In this document: in pieces, positions 52,086-60,341 of the stretch | Position numbering within the stretch: the stretch's first letter is position 1 | How the letters are laid out: the number at the start of each line of letters is the position of its first letter | Source: JAZDFC01 sp043808235 | Lineage (GTDB): Bacteria; Bacteroidota; Ignavibacteria; Ignavibacteriales; Melioribacteraceae | Direction: 5' to 3' | DNA: 64,000 bases | Assembly: GCA_043808235.1 (NCBI GenBank) | Contig: JAZDFC010000014.1 | Location: forward strand, 59,637-123,636 | Program-made: the position numbers and the translations under genes | Notes under the pieces: model-generated | Told to the model about the DNA's origin: nothing | The model's input: the letters and a program-made list of their open reading frames with translations, nothing else | Databases searched by the model: none

Positions 52086-54435
52086 CGAATATCACATGTT
52101 TATATTTGTTGTAAAGGAACGAAATACTCAACAGCAGAATTCCCAGCGATACAAACACAATCGTCTTTGCAATCGTATCGAGATGGGCAATGTCATAAAC
52201 AAACAGTTTCAGCAGGGTAAATCCAAAAAGTACAATGGCGGCAATTCGCAGATATTTTTTCTTATGAATAATTCCCAAAATAATTACAACCAGCGCATAC
52301 ACTCCCCACAAAATACTCAAGCCAAGTTTGTATGATTTTGTGGAGTGAAAGATATTCATCCAGTTTATAAATTCGCTGCTAATTATCCAAAGGACAGAAA
52401 GGTGAAGCAGGAAATCGAATGGCATGCGTAAATTTATTTTGAGGAAATCCTGTTTGATATATTTGTAAGTCGCCATGATAATTGCGACAACAAATATCAA
52501 AGAGATATAACGTATCAGAATATGAAATATTCCCCGATAATAATATTCCGACAAAGTCTGGTTCAAATAACTATCGCGAAGTAAACTTAGCAAGTAAAAA
52601 CCATATACGAGAAATATTAAAATCCACAACGCGTTAAATCCGAGATTTACGAATCCCAAAAGCCGGCTTCTGAATTTCCGGATGTTTACAATTGAAAGAA
52701 CAGTGAGGAACAACAGCGAATAATTTATTACCCAAATATCTTTGAAGAGGTGAATGTCATAATCCTGCTGGGTAAAATTGAAGTCCAGTTCAGCATCTCT
52801 CATTTTAATTCCGGAATCGAGATACAGCCGGTGAAAAAAAATATTTATTTCCATTGTGAATGAAAAATAAATTGTGAGTAATAATATCACCGTCATCATG
52901 ATGTTCGAAACCGGAAATAAATTATTCAGAATTTTCGAATCGGAGTTGAGCTTCGTTCTACGGTTCAAATAAACTATAAAAGAAAATGACGCGACAAAAA
53001 ACAGCGATGAAAGAAAATGAATATTGAACAATGGAGTAATATTCATCGCATGATTCACGGACGAATAAGCGCCGTATGTATCCGCCCAATCTTGAACAAT
53101 ACTGAAGAACGAAATAATCATAAGCAGATATGAGAGCAATTCATAAGCCCAAACATTCTTTGTTCTGCCAATCCAGAAAAGAAGCGCAGCCTCTGCAACC
53201 CAAAATAATGTTACCCAATTTCCATCAAGCTGAACAGGGAATGCAATGGTAATAAATACAAGTACAAGACTCGAAACAAAATAAAAAAGATTTCTATCGA
53301 CTAACCTGTCTTTATAAATGAATAAGCTCACAATAAAATGAACTAAAGCATTCACAATGGTAAATAAGCCCAGCAATTCCTTTCCGGCAGTGTGATTATC
53401 AAGAATTGAATAGCCTATTCCGTAAAAAATAAATGAATTCAAAAGGAGCAGCAAAATATCGGCTGCATCGAATTTTTCCTTGCGAACTAACTTATAAGAA
53501 AGAAAAGTTAGATAAAAGATGACGGAGAATACCGATAAAAATATTAATGCCAAACTGAAATGAACTGCGGTTTGGTACTTAGCGCCGTACCATAAAAAGT
53601 AAATCAGCCATGTAATAAAAAAGGAAGAATAATAGAGCGGCTTCCAATATTTTTTAAACGCGATGAATAAAATACCTGTATTAACGATTGCCATATAACT
53701 AAACAGTACCGCCACTCTGCCGGAACCTTCGCTAAGCAGCAACGGAACTGCGTAAGCTCCGACCAATCCAATGTGTGCGATGACCTGCTTGTTGTAATTT
53801 ATTGCTGCCGCTACCGTGAAGATAGTGAACAAAACCATCATCGCAAAAGACACAACTTGTGGGATTAGGTCGTACAAAATGTAAGCGGCGTAAGTGATAA
53901 AATACATTATCGCTACGGCGCCGCTAAGTAGAACCGCGCTGAAATTTTCGTAATCTTTTTTGAGTCGTATTGCAAATCCAAGAAGCACCAAACCTGCAAT
54001 GTAACCAAGAATGATTCTTGTAACCGGGCTTATCAATTGATGATCGATTGCGTACTTAGCTCCAATAGCAACACCAATCACGGTAATAATAATACCGATT
54101 TTACTTATCAGGTTTTCACCGATAAATTTTTCGATATCGGATTTAGCTTTGGGTTGAATTGGTTTAGGCGGCATTGGCGGCACAACCGGTTTTTGCATTA
54201 CCGGCGGTACTGACGGAATCTGACTTTTTACTTCTATCTTTTCCGGCGGGACAACAATATTTTTTTCAACCGGAGCTGTTGGTTTTGATTCCCCGGAGGC
54301 CGCTTCGCTTAATGGTTTTTTAAGCGACTCAATCTCGGTTCTTAACGAGCTTATTTCCTTTTGAAATGATTCTTGCTTATTCGAAAGGATTGATAGCTTA
54401 TCGAGAAGTTGATCTAATTTGTTTTTTTCTTCCAT
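52069..54435 (-). CDS. DUF2339 family polytopic membrane protein
   Basis: 788 aa. An N-terminal coiled coil ('DQLLDKLSILSNKQESFQKE') and a proline-rich linker ('PPVMQKPVVPPMPPKPIQPK') precede more than 20 hydrophobic segments beginning with 'FIGENLISKIGIIITVIGVA', the hallmark start of DUF2339. It is cotranscribed with the DUF3999 gene (17-nt overlap). The coiled coil would be cytoplasmic. A transport or envelope assembly role has been suggested for the family but is not shown. Confidence 0.88.
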   Translation of the reverse strand: MEEKNKLDQLLDKLSILSNKQESFQKEISSLRTEIESLKKPLSEAASGESKPTAPVEKNIVVPPEKIEVKSQIPSVPPVMQKPVVPPMPPKPIQPKAKSDIEKFIGENLISKIGIIITVIGVAIGAKYAIDHQLISPVTRIILGYIAGLVLLGFAIRLKKDYENFSAVLLSGAVAIMYFITYAAYILYDLIPQVVSFAMMVLFTIFTVAAAINYNKQVIAHIGLVGAYAVPLLLSEGSGRVAVLFSYMAIVNTGILFIAFKKYWKPLYYSSFFITWLIYFLWYGAKYQTAVHFSLALIFLSVFSVIFYLTFLSYKLVRKEKFDAADILLLLLNSFIFYGIGYSILDNHTAGKELLGLFTIVNALVHFIVSLFIYKDRLVDRNLFYFVSSLVLVFITIAFPVQLDGNWVTLFWVAEAALLFWIGRTKNVWAYELLSYLLMIISFFSIVQDWADTYGAYSSVNHAMNITPLFNIHFLSSLFFVASFSFIVYLNRRTKLNSDSKILNNLFPVSNIMMTVILLLTIYFSFTMEINIFFHRLYLDSGIKMRDAELDFNFTQQDYDIHLFKDIWVINYSLLFLTVLSIVNIRKFRSRLLGFVNLGFNALWILIFLVYGFYLLSLLRDSYLNQTLSEYYYRGIFHILIRYISLIFVVAIIMATYKYIKQDFLKINLRMPFDFLLHLSVLWIISSEFINWMNIFHSTKSYKLGLSILWGVYALVVIILGIIHKKKYLRIAAIVLFGFTLLKLFVYDIAHLDTIAKTIVFVSLGILLLSISFLYNKYKHVIFDEQKS

Positions 54436-54657
54436 AGTAGATCTTCTATAAAATTATGAAGCTTATTTAATTTGCCGAATTTATCGATTGTACAATCCGC
54501 AATAGAAAATTGTTACGAGTAGAATGTATGCCGCATCACAGAATAATTTAGAATAACTGGCAAAGATTGAATAATCCAACAATTCAGAATTTTTACAAAT
54601 AGAAAATAATCAACTTGAAAATTAGATCAACTATCCCGCGTAAAAAGTAAAAGCTGC

Positions 54658-54909
54658 TTACTCTTTAACTTTGTTGTACTCCTCGATAGCTGTCTTCTGA
54701 AGTTTGTCTTTCAATTCTTTCGGTAATGTAACGGTCTCGTAGTATTTACCGTCTTTACGTTTTTCGTCGGGTGACGAAACAAACAAACCGTTGGTGCCGT
54801 TAACCAATTTGAACCCTTTGATGAGGATTTCTTCCTCGGTTTGGATATCGAAAAACGCGGCGGTTTTTGTGGAACTGTTTTTTAGCGGATTCATTCTTGC
54901 AATTTTCAT
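54658..54909 (-). CDS. spoVG: SpoVG-like RNA/DNA-binding regulator
   Basis: 83 aa from ATG 54909; the GGAGG five bases upstream lies inside an earlier in-frame ATG context (54921) that is therefore not the start. Family pattern: 'TAAFFDIQTEEEILIKGFKLVNG', written here in parts as 'AFFDIQTEE' and 'ILIKGFKLVNG', then 'GLFVSSPDEKRKDGKYYE' and a C-terminal amphipathic helix. SpoVG proteins bind nucleic acids and regulate diverse genes in Gram-positives and spirochetes. An inverted repeat ACAGCT-AAC-AGCTGT (54966-54980) sits 57 nt upstream. Confidence 0.85.
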   Translation of the reverse strand: MKIARMNPLKNSSTKTAAFFDIQTEEEILIKGFKLVNGTNGLFVSSPDEKRKDGKYYETVTLPKELKDKLQKTAIEEYNKVKE

Positions 54910-55123
54910 TCTTTCCTCCATTTAAAATGAAATTGAATTAATTATGATTTATAATCTATCCCCTTACAGCTAACAGCTGTATAAGAATATTCAATATGGT
55001 GAATCCCGAACTCATGCATTGAAACTTAAAAACAAATTTTCTTGAAATAGAAGTTTAACTACAATTTAAAATCGAAAAACTTTTATTTAAACACAACAAA
55101 TAAATTGCTGCAAAAGTATTTTT

Positions 55124-55996
55124 TTAATTAGTAGCTATCTTCTCAAGACGCGGATAGGCTTTTACGATTGTCGGCGGCATTTTTACTTTTGGAATGTTTT
55201 TGAGATAATGTAGCAATTCAAACGCATTTGCCACAGCGTCGCCGGTGGGATGGTTATTGAGAATTACGAAAACTTTTTTAACCCTATCGTAAATCTCTTT
55301 TATTTTGAAATCGACCTCTGCCAGTTCGCCCGGCGAATATAAATATTTATACCGTTCGCTTTGTTCTTCGTAACTCGTCTTTTTTCCAAAGTTTGCGATG
55401 GACTTTCGCCATGCCTCTTCATTTCTCCCGTGAAAACGGATATACGCCATTTGATTACCGACAACCGGTTTAAACTCGATGCTCTCCCCTATTTTCGGCT
55501 GGTCAATCGTACAGAATGTAATTGTCTTTGCGTTTTTTGTCTGCCACGATTTATGCCGCACTTCAACAAACTTATCGTACTCTTCGAATATTTCGATTAA
55601 CTGCTGGACATAATCCACATTAGTCTGATCATAGGCAAATGAGTATGGAAACTGGAGCAGCAATCCCCCCAGCCTTTCGGCATTTTTCAAAATATCCAAA
55701 TTTGCTTTGACCGCACGAATTTGTTCATCACCGTATCTTTTTCTGTGAGTAAAATCCTGATGTAATTTTACCGTAAATAAAAAATCATCGGCATTTTCTA
55801 TCTGCCGCAGCCAGCTCTGAAATATTCTCTGCGACAAATACGTGTAATAGGTTGAATTGACTTCGACCACGTTAAAATACCGCGAATAATATTGCAGCCA
55901 GCTCATATCTTTCGACTGCGAACAAGGATAAAAATTCGGCACCCAGTCGTCGTAAGACCAGCCTGCGGTGCCGATATAAAGTTTAGGAATATTCAT
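55124..55996 (-). CDS. DUF72 (YecE-like) family protein
   Basis: 290 aa TIM-barrel-like protein. Characteristic segments are 'YIGTAGWSYDDWVPNFYP', 'EVNSTYYTYLS', 'FTVKLHQDFTH', 'GLLLQFPYSF', 'VEVRHKSW', 'AYIRFHGRN' and 'VFVILNNHPTGDAVANA'. The family is widespread; its biochemical function is unknown, though nuclease or radical-linked roles have been proposed. It is a single gene with gaps on both sides. Confidence 0.9.
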   Translation of the reverse strand: MNIPKLYIGTAGWSYDDWVPNFYPCSQSKDMSWLQYYSRYFNVVEVNSTYYTYLSQRIFQSWLRQIENADDFLFTVKLHQDFTHRKRYGDEQIRAVKANLDILKNAERLGGLLLQFPYSFAYDQTNVDYVQQLIEIFEEYDKFVEVRHKSWQTKNAKTITFCTIDQPKIGESIEFKPVVGNQMAYIRFHGRNEEAWRKSIANFGKKTSYEEQSERYKYLYSPGELAEVDFKIKEIYDRVKKVFVILNNHPTGDAVANAFELLHYLKNIPKVKMPPTIVKAYPRLEKIATN

Positions 55997-56057
55997 GTAA
56001 CAAAGTAAATACTAAAAAGAGCAAAGAAACAAATTGCTTCTTAAAATATTTTATTTA

Positions 56058-56528
56058 TTACATCTCGCCATACGGCATTTTAGGAGTCTTGCCCAGCAAT
56101 CTTGCATAAACAGTCAAGGCTCCCCTATGATGTGCAGTGTGATCGGCACATGCCCCGACGGCAGCCATCTTGGGCGCGCCCTTCATTACTTCGCCGGTAA
56201 TCGGCGCCATCAATTCCGCATCGGGAAGCGATTTAACTCTTTCTATAGAACGGGCAATAGCATCCTTAAATCGCTTTACTTCATTTTCAAAAGAAGTGAA
56301 CTTTTTCATCTTTTCTTCATAACCTTCAAAGTTCATGTCAAATCCCTTATCGCCGAAAGCCCCCTCTAAAAACCAATCGTAAGTATCGGCAACATGAGCA
56401 ACATGCTGCGCAAGGGTAAACATTTCGTCCTTTGGTTTGAATGCTGAGTCCGCTTCCGCAAAACAGCTAACTGAGTTGAGGAAAAAATACTCATGTGTTT
56501 TCAGTTGTTCAATTAATCCTTCTTTCAT
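56058..56528 (-). CDS. DinB/DfsB-type four-helix metal protein
   Basis: 156 aa four-helix bundle of the DinB superfamily (unrelated to polymerase IV): 'TLAQHVAHVADTYDWFLEG' with one metal His and 'ACADHTAHHRGALTVYARL' with two more. Relatives use bacillithiol or mycothiol, or act as damage-inducible metal proteins. AAGGAG precedes the ATG. The substrate is unknown. Confidence 0.88.
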   Translation of the reverse strand: MKEGLIEQLKTHEYFFLNSVSCFAEADSAFKPKDEMFTLAQHVAHVADTYDWFLEGAFGDKGFDMNFEGYEEKMKKFTSFENEVKRFKDAIARSIERVKSLPDAELMAPITGEVMKGAPKMAAVGACADHTAHHRGALTVYARLLGKTPKMPYGEM

Positions 56529-56740
56529 AAAGATTTCTCCTTAATTAAGTTGTGTGAATGATTGTTGATTATTGTGAAGTGAAATATAAAATTCACTTAT
56601 GATAAAACTTTGGCAAAATAATTTGTCGTTATGTCAAGAATTAATTTTACTGATTCAGATATATTGCCAAGACAAGAGAAGTAAATCACATACAAATCTC
56701 TCTACCAGAACCCATTTTCGAGTCGTTAATAATTAGGACA

Positions 56741-56769
56741 TTGCAACTATATAGCATATTTGCTATACT
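56741..56769 (+). promoter_or_regulatory. Promoter with palindromic operator of the toxin-antitoxin pair
   Basis: TTGCAA (56741-56746), a 17-nt spacer and TATACT (56764-56769) match the sigma70 consensus well. A perfect inverted repeat TATAGCA-TATT-TGCTATA (56750-56767) fills the spacer and overlaps the -10 box, as expected for autorepression by the antitoxin or complex. Transcription should begin at or next to the GTG start at 56776, so the mRNA is probably leaderless. Confidence 0.65.
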
Positions 56770-56775
56770 TGCCTT

Positions 56776-57117
56776 GTGAATTTCGAAATACAATTTTATA
56801 GGAAGAATAATAAAAATCCGATAATGGATTTTATACTTTCACTTGATGAAGAATTACAATTAGATATTCTTGCTCTTTTTAGACGGATGGAAGTAAATTC
56901 TTTTTCGCTTGGCACACTGTCAAAAAAGATTAAAAACATTAGGAATCTATTTGAATTACGAGTTAAAGGGAAAAATGTAATCATCCGACTTTTTTATTGT
57001 TATAGAAAAAGTAAAATCATAATAATACTTCACGGTTTTGTAAAGAAGACTCAAAACATACCATCGAAAGAGTTGGAATTAGCTATTAAGAGAAAAAAGG
57101 AAATTGAAAATGAATGA
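56776..57117 (+). CDS. HigB/RelE-type toxin (phage Gp49-like, DUF891)
   Basis: 113 aa. The fold signature of the Gp49/HigB toxins is seen in 'NFEIQFYRKNNKNPIMDFI', 'SLGTLSKKIKNIRNLFELRV', 'NVIIRLFYCYRKSKIIIILH' and 'FVKKTQNIPSKELELA'. Such toxins cleave mRNA on the ribosome. The start is GTG, six bases after the predicted -10 box, with no room for a Shine-Dalgarno. The stop overlaps the antitoxin start by 8 nt. The toxin-first order fits the HigBA class. Confidence 0.9.
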   Translation: MNFEIQFYRKNNKNPIMDFILSLDEELQLDILALFRRMEVNSFSLGTLSKKIKNIRNLFELRVKGKNVIIRLFYCYRKSKIIIILHGFVKKTQNIPSKELELAIKRKKEIENE

Positions 57118-57388
57118 CCTCGATATCTTAGAAAAAAAACTTAGGAAAAACATAAAAGATTTTGATACAAAATTTGTTGTTGCAAAAACCCGGTTAAACT
57201 TTGCAATCCAAATATCAAAAGAACGGGAGAAAGCAGGTATTTCTCAAAAAGATCTGGCATATAAATTAAAAACTACTCAATCAGTGATATCACGAATAGA
57301 GAACGGCAAACAAAATATTTCATTAGATATGTTGCAAAAAATTGCAGAGGCGTTAGGGAAAAATTCAGTTCATATTTCTTTTTCATAA
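57110..57388 (+). CDS. HigA-type XRE-family antitoxin
   Basis: 92 aa from ATG 57110 (AAGGA about 9 nt upstream; a TTG two codons earlier also opens the frame). The helix-turn-helix is clear: 'EREKAGISQKDLAYKLKTTQ' then 'SVISRIENGKQNISLDMLQKIAEALG'-type pattern, seen here as 'SVISRIENGKQNI' and 'LDMLQKIAEALG'. It should bind the toxin and the palindrome at 56750-56767 to repress the operon. Confidence 0.9.
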   Translation: MNDLDILEKKLRKNIKDFDTKFVVAKTRLNFAIQISKEREKAGISQKDLAYKLKTTQSVISRIENGKQNISLDMLQKIAEALGKNSVHISFS

Positions 57389-57444
57389 GTTTAGATCGGA
57401 ATTAACAATAGTAAAACAAAATTCTTATTATCAAATGGACAACG

Positions 57445-58257
57445 TTACTCCAACACGTATCCTTTTATATCAAATCCTCCGTATTCGCTCCTCTCTAATT
57501 CAAAACAGAATGACAAAATTCTGTCTACTTCTTTATTAGTAGATAATTGAACATACCTGAAAATGAAATCGGCATACACTTTATTAATCTCATCACTAAA
57601 TTCAAAATTCTTGAAGATAATTTCCTTGTCTAATACTTCGCCAACATCAGACATCATAGAAAAACAAATGTTAATAAATTCGGATTGCGTTAATACTTCA
57701 TTCCCGATTCTTAAATTTTCTTTAGCTAAGTACGTTTTCACATCCTCCTCATTTTTAGCAAAGAATCGCCAGCTAAACCATTCGATTGCATCTTTGGCAT
57801 CGAGTTTATTGCTTGGATGAAACTCCTCGTAAATAAAATTTGTAGTCATTCCTCCAATCGGTACTAAATCGGTTTCATGTAAAGGTAATTCCTCTGTTAA
57901 GAACCGGTGAAAATCTTCATCGCTTACATCGTCTTTTTCAATCACATCAATATTGATGCTGTGCTCATTATAGAGTTTCAATATTTTTTCTATTTCATCC
58001 GGTATTTGTTCTTTTGATAAATCGTCTGTTTTTTTGAAGACGGGATTACCGATAATCTCAATAATTTTTTTTGACTCCGCATTCTCCCACGCTTCTTCAA
58101 ATTTTTCAACATTATTTAGGAATTGATTTTCAATTTCGGGCGGCAATTCAGTTTCGCCTTTCTGAAAATCCATCCCGTATTTTTCTTTCAACTCCTTTTG
58201 TTTCTTTTTGTTTTGTTCATCAAGATAAAAGCTTTGCGCGTCATCAGAATAATCCAT
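57445..58257 (-). CDS. Unknown acidic protein downstream of yjbQ
   Basis: 270 aa from ATG 58257, where GGAGG lies 9 nt upstream and the yjbQ stop is 1 nt away. No signal peptide or membrane helix. It is rich in Glu and Lys, with 'KKQKELKEKYGMDFQKGE' near the start and a helical C-terminal half with 'DAIEWFSWRFFAKNEEDV'. No family or catalytic motif is recognised. The 1-nt spacing implies cotranslation with YjbQ. Confidence 0.65.
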   Translation of the reverse strand: MDYSDDAQSFYLDEQNKKKQKELKEKYGMDFQKGETELPPEIENQFLNNVEKFEEAWENAESKKIIEIIGNPVFKKTDDLSKEQIPDEIEKILKLYNEHSINIDVIEKDDVSDEDFHRFLTEELPLHETDLVPIGGMTTNFIYEEFHPSNKLDAKDAIEWFSWRFFAKNEEDVKTYLAKENLRIGNEVLTQSEFINICFSMMSDVGEVLDKEIIFKNFEFSDEINKVYADFIFRYVQLSTNKEVDRILSFCFELERSEYGGFDIKGYVLE

Positions 58258-58258
58258 T

Positions 58259-58684
58259 TTATTTTTCCTCCCCGTTAATCGTAATAATAATTTTTCGAGT
58301 TCCTCCATAGTTTCGGTGTTCGCAAAGGTAAATTCCCTGCCATGTGCCGAGATTAAATTGTCCGTTGGTAACCGGAATTGTAAGCGATTGACCGAGTATC
58401 GAAGATTTTATATGCGCAGGCATATCGTCGGCACCTTCAAGAGTGTGCTCGTAATAAGGGGCATTCTCCGGAACCATTTTATTAAAATACGATTCCATAT
58501 CAATGCGAACATCCGGCGATACATTTTCGTTTATGGTAAGCGAAGCCGATGTATGCTGAATAAAAATATTAGCAATACCCGTTTTGATATTTTTTAGTTC
58601 GGGCAACTGGCTTTCTATTTCATGAGTGATAATATGAAACCCGCGTTTTCTTGGTTTGAGTGTTATTTCTTTTTGAAGCCACAT
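58259..58684 (-). CDS. yjbQ: YjbQ/UPF0047 family protein
   Basis: 141 aa. Signature segments are 'GIANIFIQHTSASLTINEN', 'EGADDMPAHIKSSILG', 'GTWQGIYLCEHRN' and conserved His residues forming a phosphate or metal site. Members have weak thiamine-phosphate synthase activity and have been proposed as metabolite-repair enzymes. AAGG lies just before the ATG. A 270-aa unknown gene follows after 1 nt. Confidence 0.93.
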   Translation of the reverse strand: MWLQKEITLKPRKRGFHIITHEIESQLPELKNIKTGIANIFIQHTSASLTINENVSPDVRIDMESYFNKMVPENAPYYEHTLEGADDMPAHIKSSILGQSLTIPVTNGQFNLGTWQGIYLCEHRNYGGTRKIIITINGEEK

Positions 58685-58900
58685 AGCCTTAATACTTTTC
58701 GTCGTTGATGAATAATTAGAATAAATTACAAATCACAAAAAGCAAATTACAAAAACAAATCAAATTTCAGATTGTAATCCACCGCGGCGAATCAAAATGC
58801 GGATTTGAAAAATCAGGTATTAAGTTTTGGAGAATTAGTCCTCTTCGACTTGTTGTCTTTTGGAATTTGTTCCGCCTTCGGTGGGTTGTTATTTGAGATT

Positions 58901-59464
58901 TCAAAGGTAGTATCTCATCATCGGCCTCGTTTCGGATCTGCGGGCGACTTCTTTAAATCCCGCTTTTGCAAATGCCGATGCAATGCCAACCCAGGCAAAT
59001 ACATCGCCTATTTTTTCTTTTGACGGTTCAACAGGATAGCTCTCAATAATTTTTACGTTTTTCTGCTTACAGTATTCAATAACATTTTTAATTAATTCAA
59101 CCGTATACCCTTTTCTGCGGTATTTGGTTTTGATAAAGAAACATACAATCGACCAAACTTTTTCATCGTCAACCGGTTTGAGAACACGGGATGTTTCAAG
59201 CCGCACATACTCTTCGCGCGGGGCAAAGGCGCACCAGCCGATCGGTTCATCATCGATATACATAATTAAACCGAGTTGCTCACCGCCTGACACAAGTTCC
59301 TTCATTATTTTTTTATTGCCATTGCCTTTGTTCTTTTCAAAATCTTTGTGAGTTAACCGCCAATACATACACCAGCATCCACCGCATGCGCCTTTCGCGC
59401 CGAATAACTTTTCGAAATCATTCCATGTGGATTTGGATAACGGATTACAATACACATTACTCAT
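58901..59464 (-). CDS. GNAT family N-acetyltransferase
   Basis: 187 aa. The N-terminus 'FGAKGACGGCWCMYWRLTH' with clustered cysteines marks a particular GNAT subfamily, and the core has 'EPIGWCAFAPREEY', 'WSIVCFFIKTKYRRKGYTVEL' with the acetyl-CoA loop 'RRKGYT', and 'FAKAGFKEV' at the end. AAGGAGG precedes the ATG. The acceptor substrate is unknown. Confidence 0.88.
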   Translation of the reverse strand: MSNVYCNPLSKSTWNDFEKLFGAKGACGGCWCMYWRLTHKDFEKNKGNGNKKIMKELVSGGEQLGLIMYIDDEPIGWCAFAPREEYVRLETSRVLKPVDDEKVWSIVCFFIKTKYRRKGYTVELIKNVIEYCKQKNVKIIESYPVEPSKEKIGDVFAWVGIASAFAKAGFKEVARRSETRPMMRYYL

Positions 59465-59477
59465 TAATGCCTCCTTT

Positions 59478-59541
59478 CATTAGTTGTCATTTGTTGACTT
59501 CGTCAACGTCATTAGTGGTCATTTATCGACTGCGTCGACGT
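59478..59541 (+). repeat. Two tandem 32-bp hairpin repeats, left of the R-M module
   Basis: Unit 1 (59478-59509) and unit 2 (59510-59541) share the arm CATTAGTkGTCATTT, followed by a small hairpin (GTTGAC/GTCAAC in unit 1, TCGAC/GTCGA in unit 2) and ACGT. A partial third unit begins at 59542. A 17-nt stretch (59508-59524) recurs exactly, inverted, at 63526-63542. Confidence 0.8.
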
Positions 59542-59603
59542 CATTAATTGATATTCGGATTTTGTGTTGCCAATTGAATTGATATTGTTACTACACGATA
59601 AAT

Positions 59604-60341
59604 CTAGTTAATGTAATTGTTCGAAAAATTAAATAATATATGGAACATTTGAATAGGAGAAATTATTCTTTCGGTTTCGAGATCAATGCGAGTATGCATT
59701 GATTGAAAGGTATGCTCTTTGTTCAAAATTAGTTGATCTAATAATTTTGGTTCTATTGATTCACCAAATTTTATTCCGGTATTTGATTCACATTGTAGGA
59801 TTGATATTCCGTTTTTAATATTATGAATAATTGTATCAATATTTCCACTCTTCACATATCCCAACATACCGCCAAAATCTAGAAAAGAAGAGTATTTATT
59901 TATTAAGAATCGGTATACCCCCCCATTTGATTCCCTTTCATTAAAAACGTATTCCTTCAAAGATTGTGAAGAATCATCTAAATTCTTACATTCGACAACG
60001 AAATACTTACCATTCCAAAAGCTGTGAGTAAATTTCATATCATTGTAACCAATTTGGTTTGTGCCTTCGGTTTCAGATTCAGTTTCTAAAATTAACATTG
60101 AATATTGAAAATCCTTATTCTTTTTGAACCAGTTCCTTATATATCGAGTAATTTCTTTTTCAGAACTTCGATTAAAGTCAATTAACTTGTTGTTTTCATA
60201 AAACGTGAAAAGAAAAGATAAAATTCTAAAAATCCAATAATCATCTTCAAACGCTTCTTCGTTAATAAATTGGATTTTTATTTGAGCAAGCCGATTGTCG
60301 TGATATTTATAGTCCTCAATTTTTTTAAACTCTATACCCAC
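59604..60341 (-). CDS. Probable PD-(D/E)XK restriction endonuclease subunit
   Basis: 245 aa. A nuclease-like core is visible: D101 in 'GYNDMKFTHSFW' and E117-C-K119 in 'KYFVVECKNL', which fits the D...ExK active site. No family-level match is recognised, so the assignment rests on this motif and on context. The start is GTG (GAGGG just upstream) and it overlaps the methyltransferase gene by 17 nt, so the two subunits are coupled. It would cut DNA not modified by the neighbour. Confidence 0.7.
   Translation of the reverse strand: MGIEFKKIEDYKYHDNRLAQIKIQFINEEAFEDDYWIFRILSFLFTFYENNKLIDFNRSSEKEITRYIRNWFKKNKDFQYSMLILETESETEGTNQIGYNDMKFTHSFWNGKYFVVECKNLDDSSQSLKEYVFNERESNGGVYRFLINKYSSFLDFGGMLGYVKSGNIDTIIHNIKNGISILQCESNTGIKFGESIEPKLLDQLILNKEHTFQSMHTRIDLETERIISPIQMFHILFNFSNNYIN

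Noticed and set aside
54966..54980. Inverted repeat ACAGCT-AAC-AGCTGT upstream of spoVG as a riboswitch or attenuator
   Set aside because: Only a 6-bp stem without conserved surrounding structure; noted in the spoVG entry as a possible operator only.
58723..58765. A-rich stretch with AAATTACAAA repeated 21 nt apart
   Set aside because: Low-complexity AT-rich intergenic sequence with no stem or linked gene; not distinguishable from chance.
59478..59541. Two 32-bp repeats considered as a CRISPR array
   Set aside because: The units abut without spacers, number only two, and contain a variable hairpin inside the unit; no cas gene is present.
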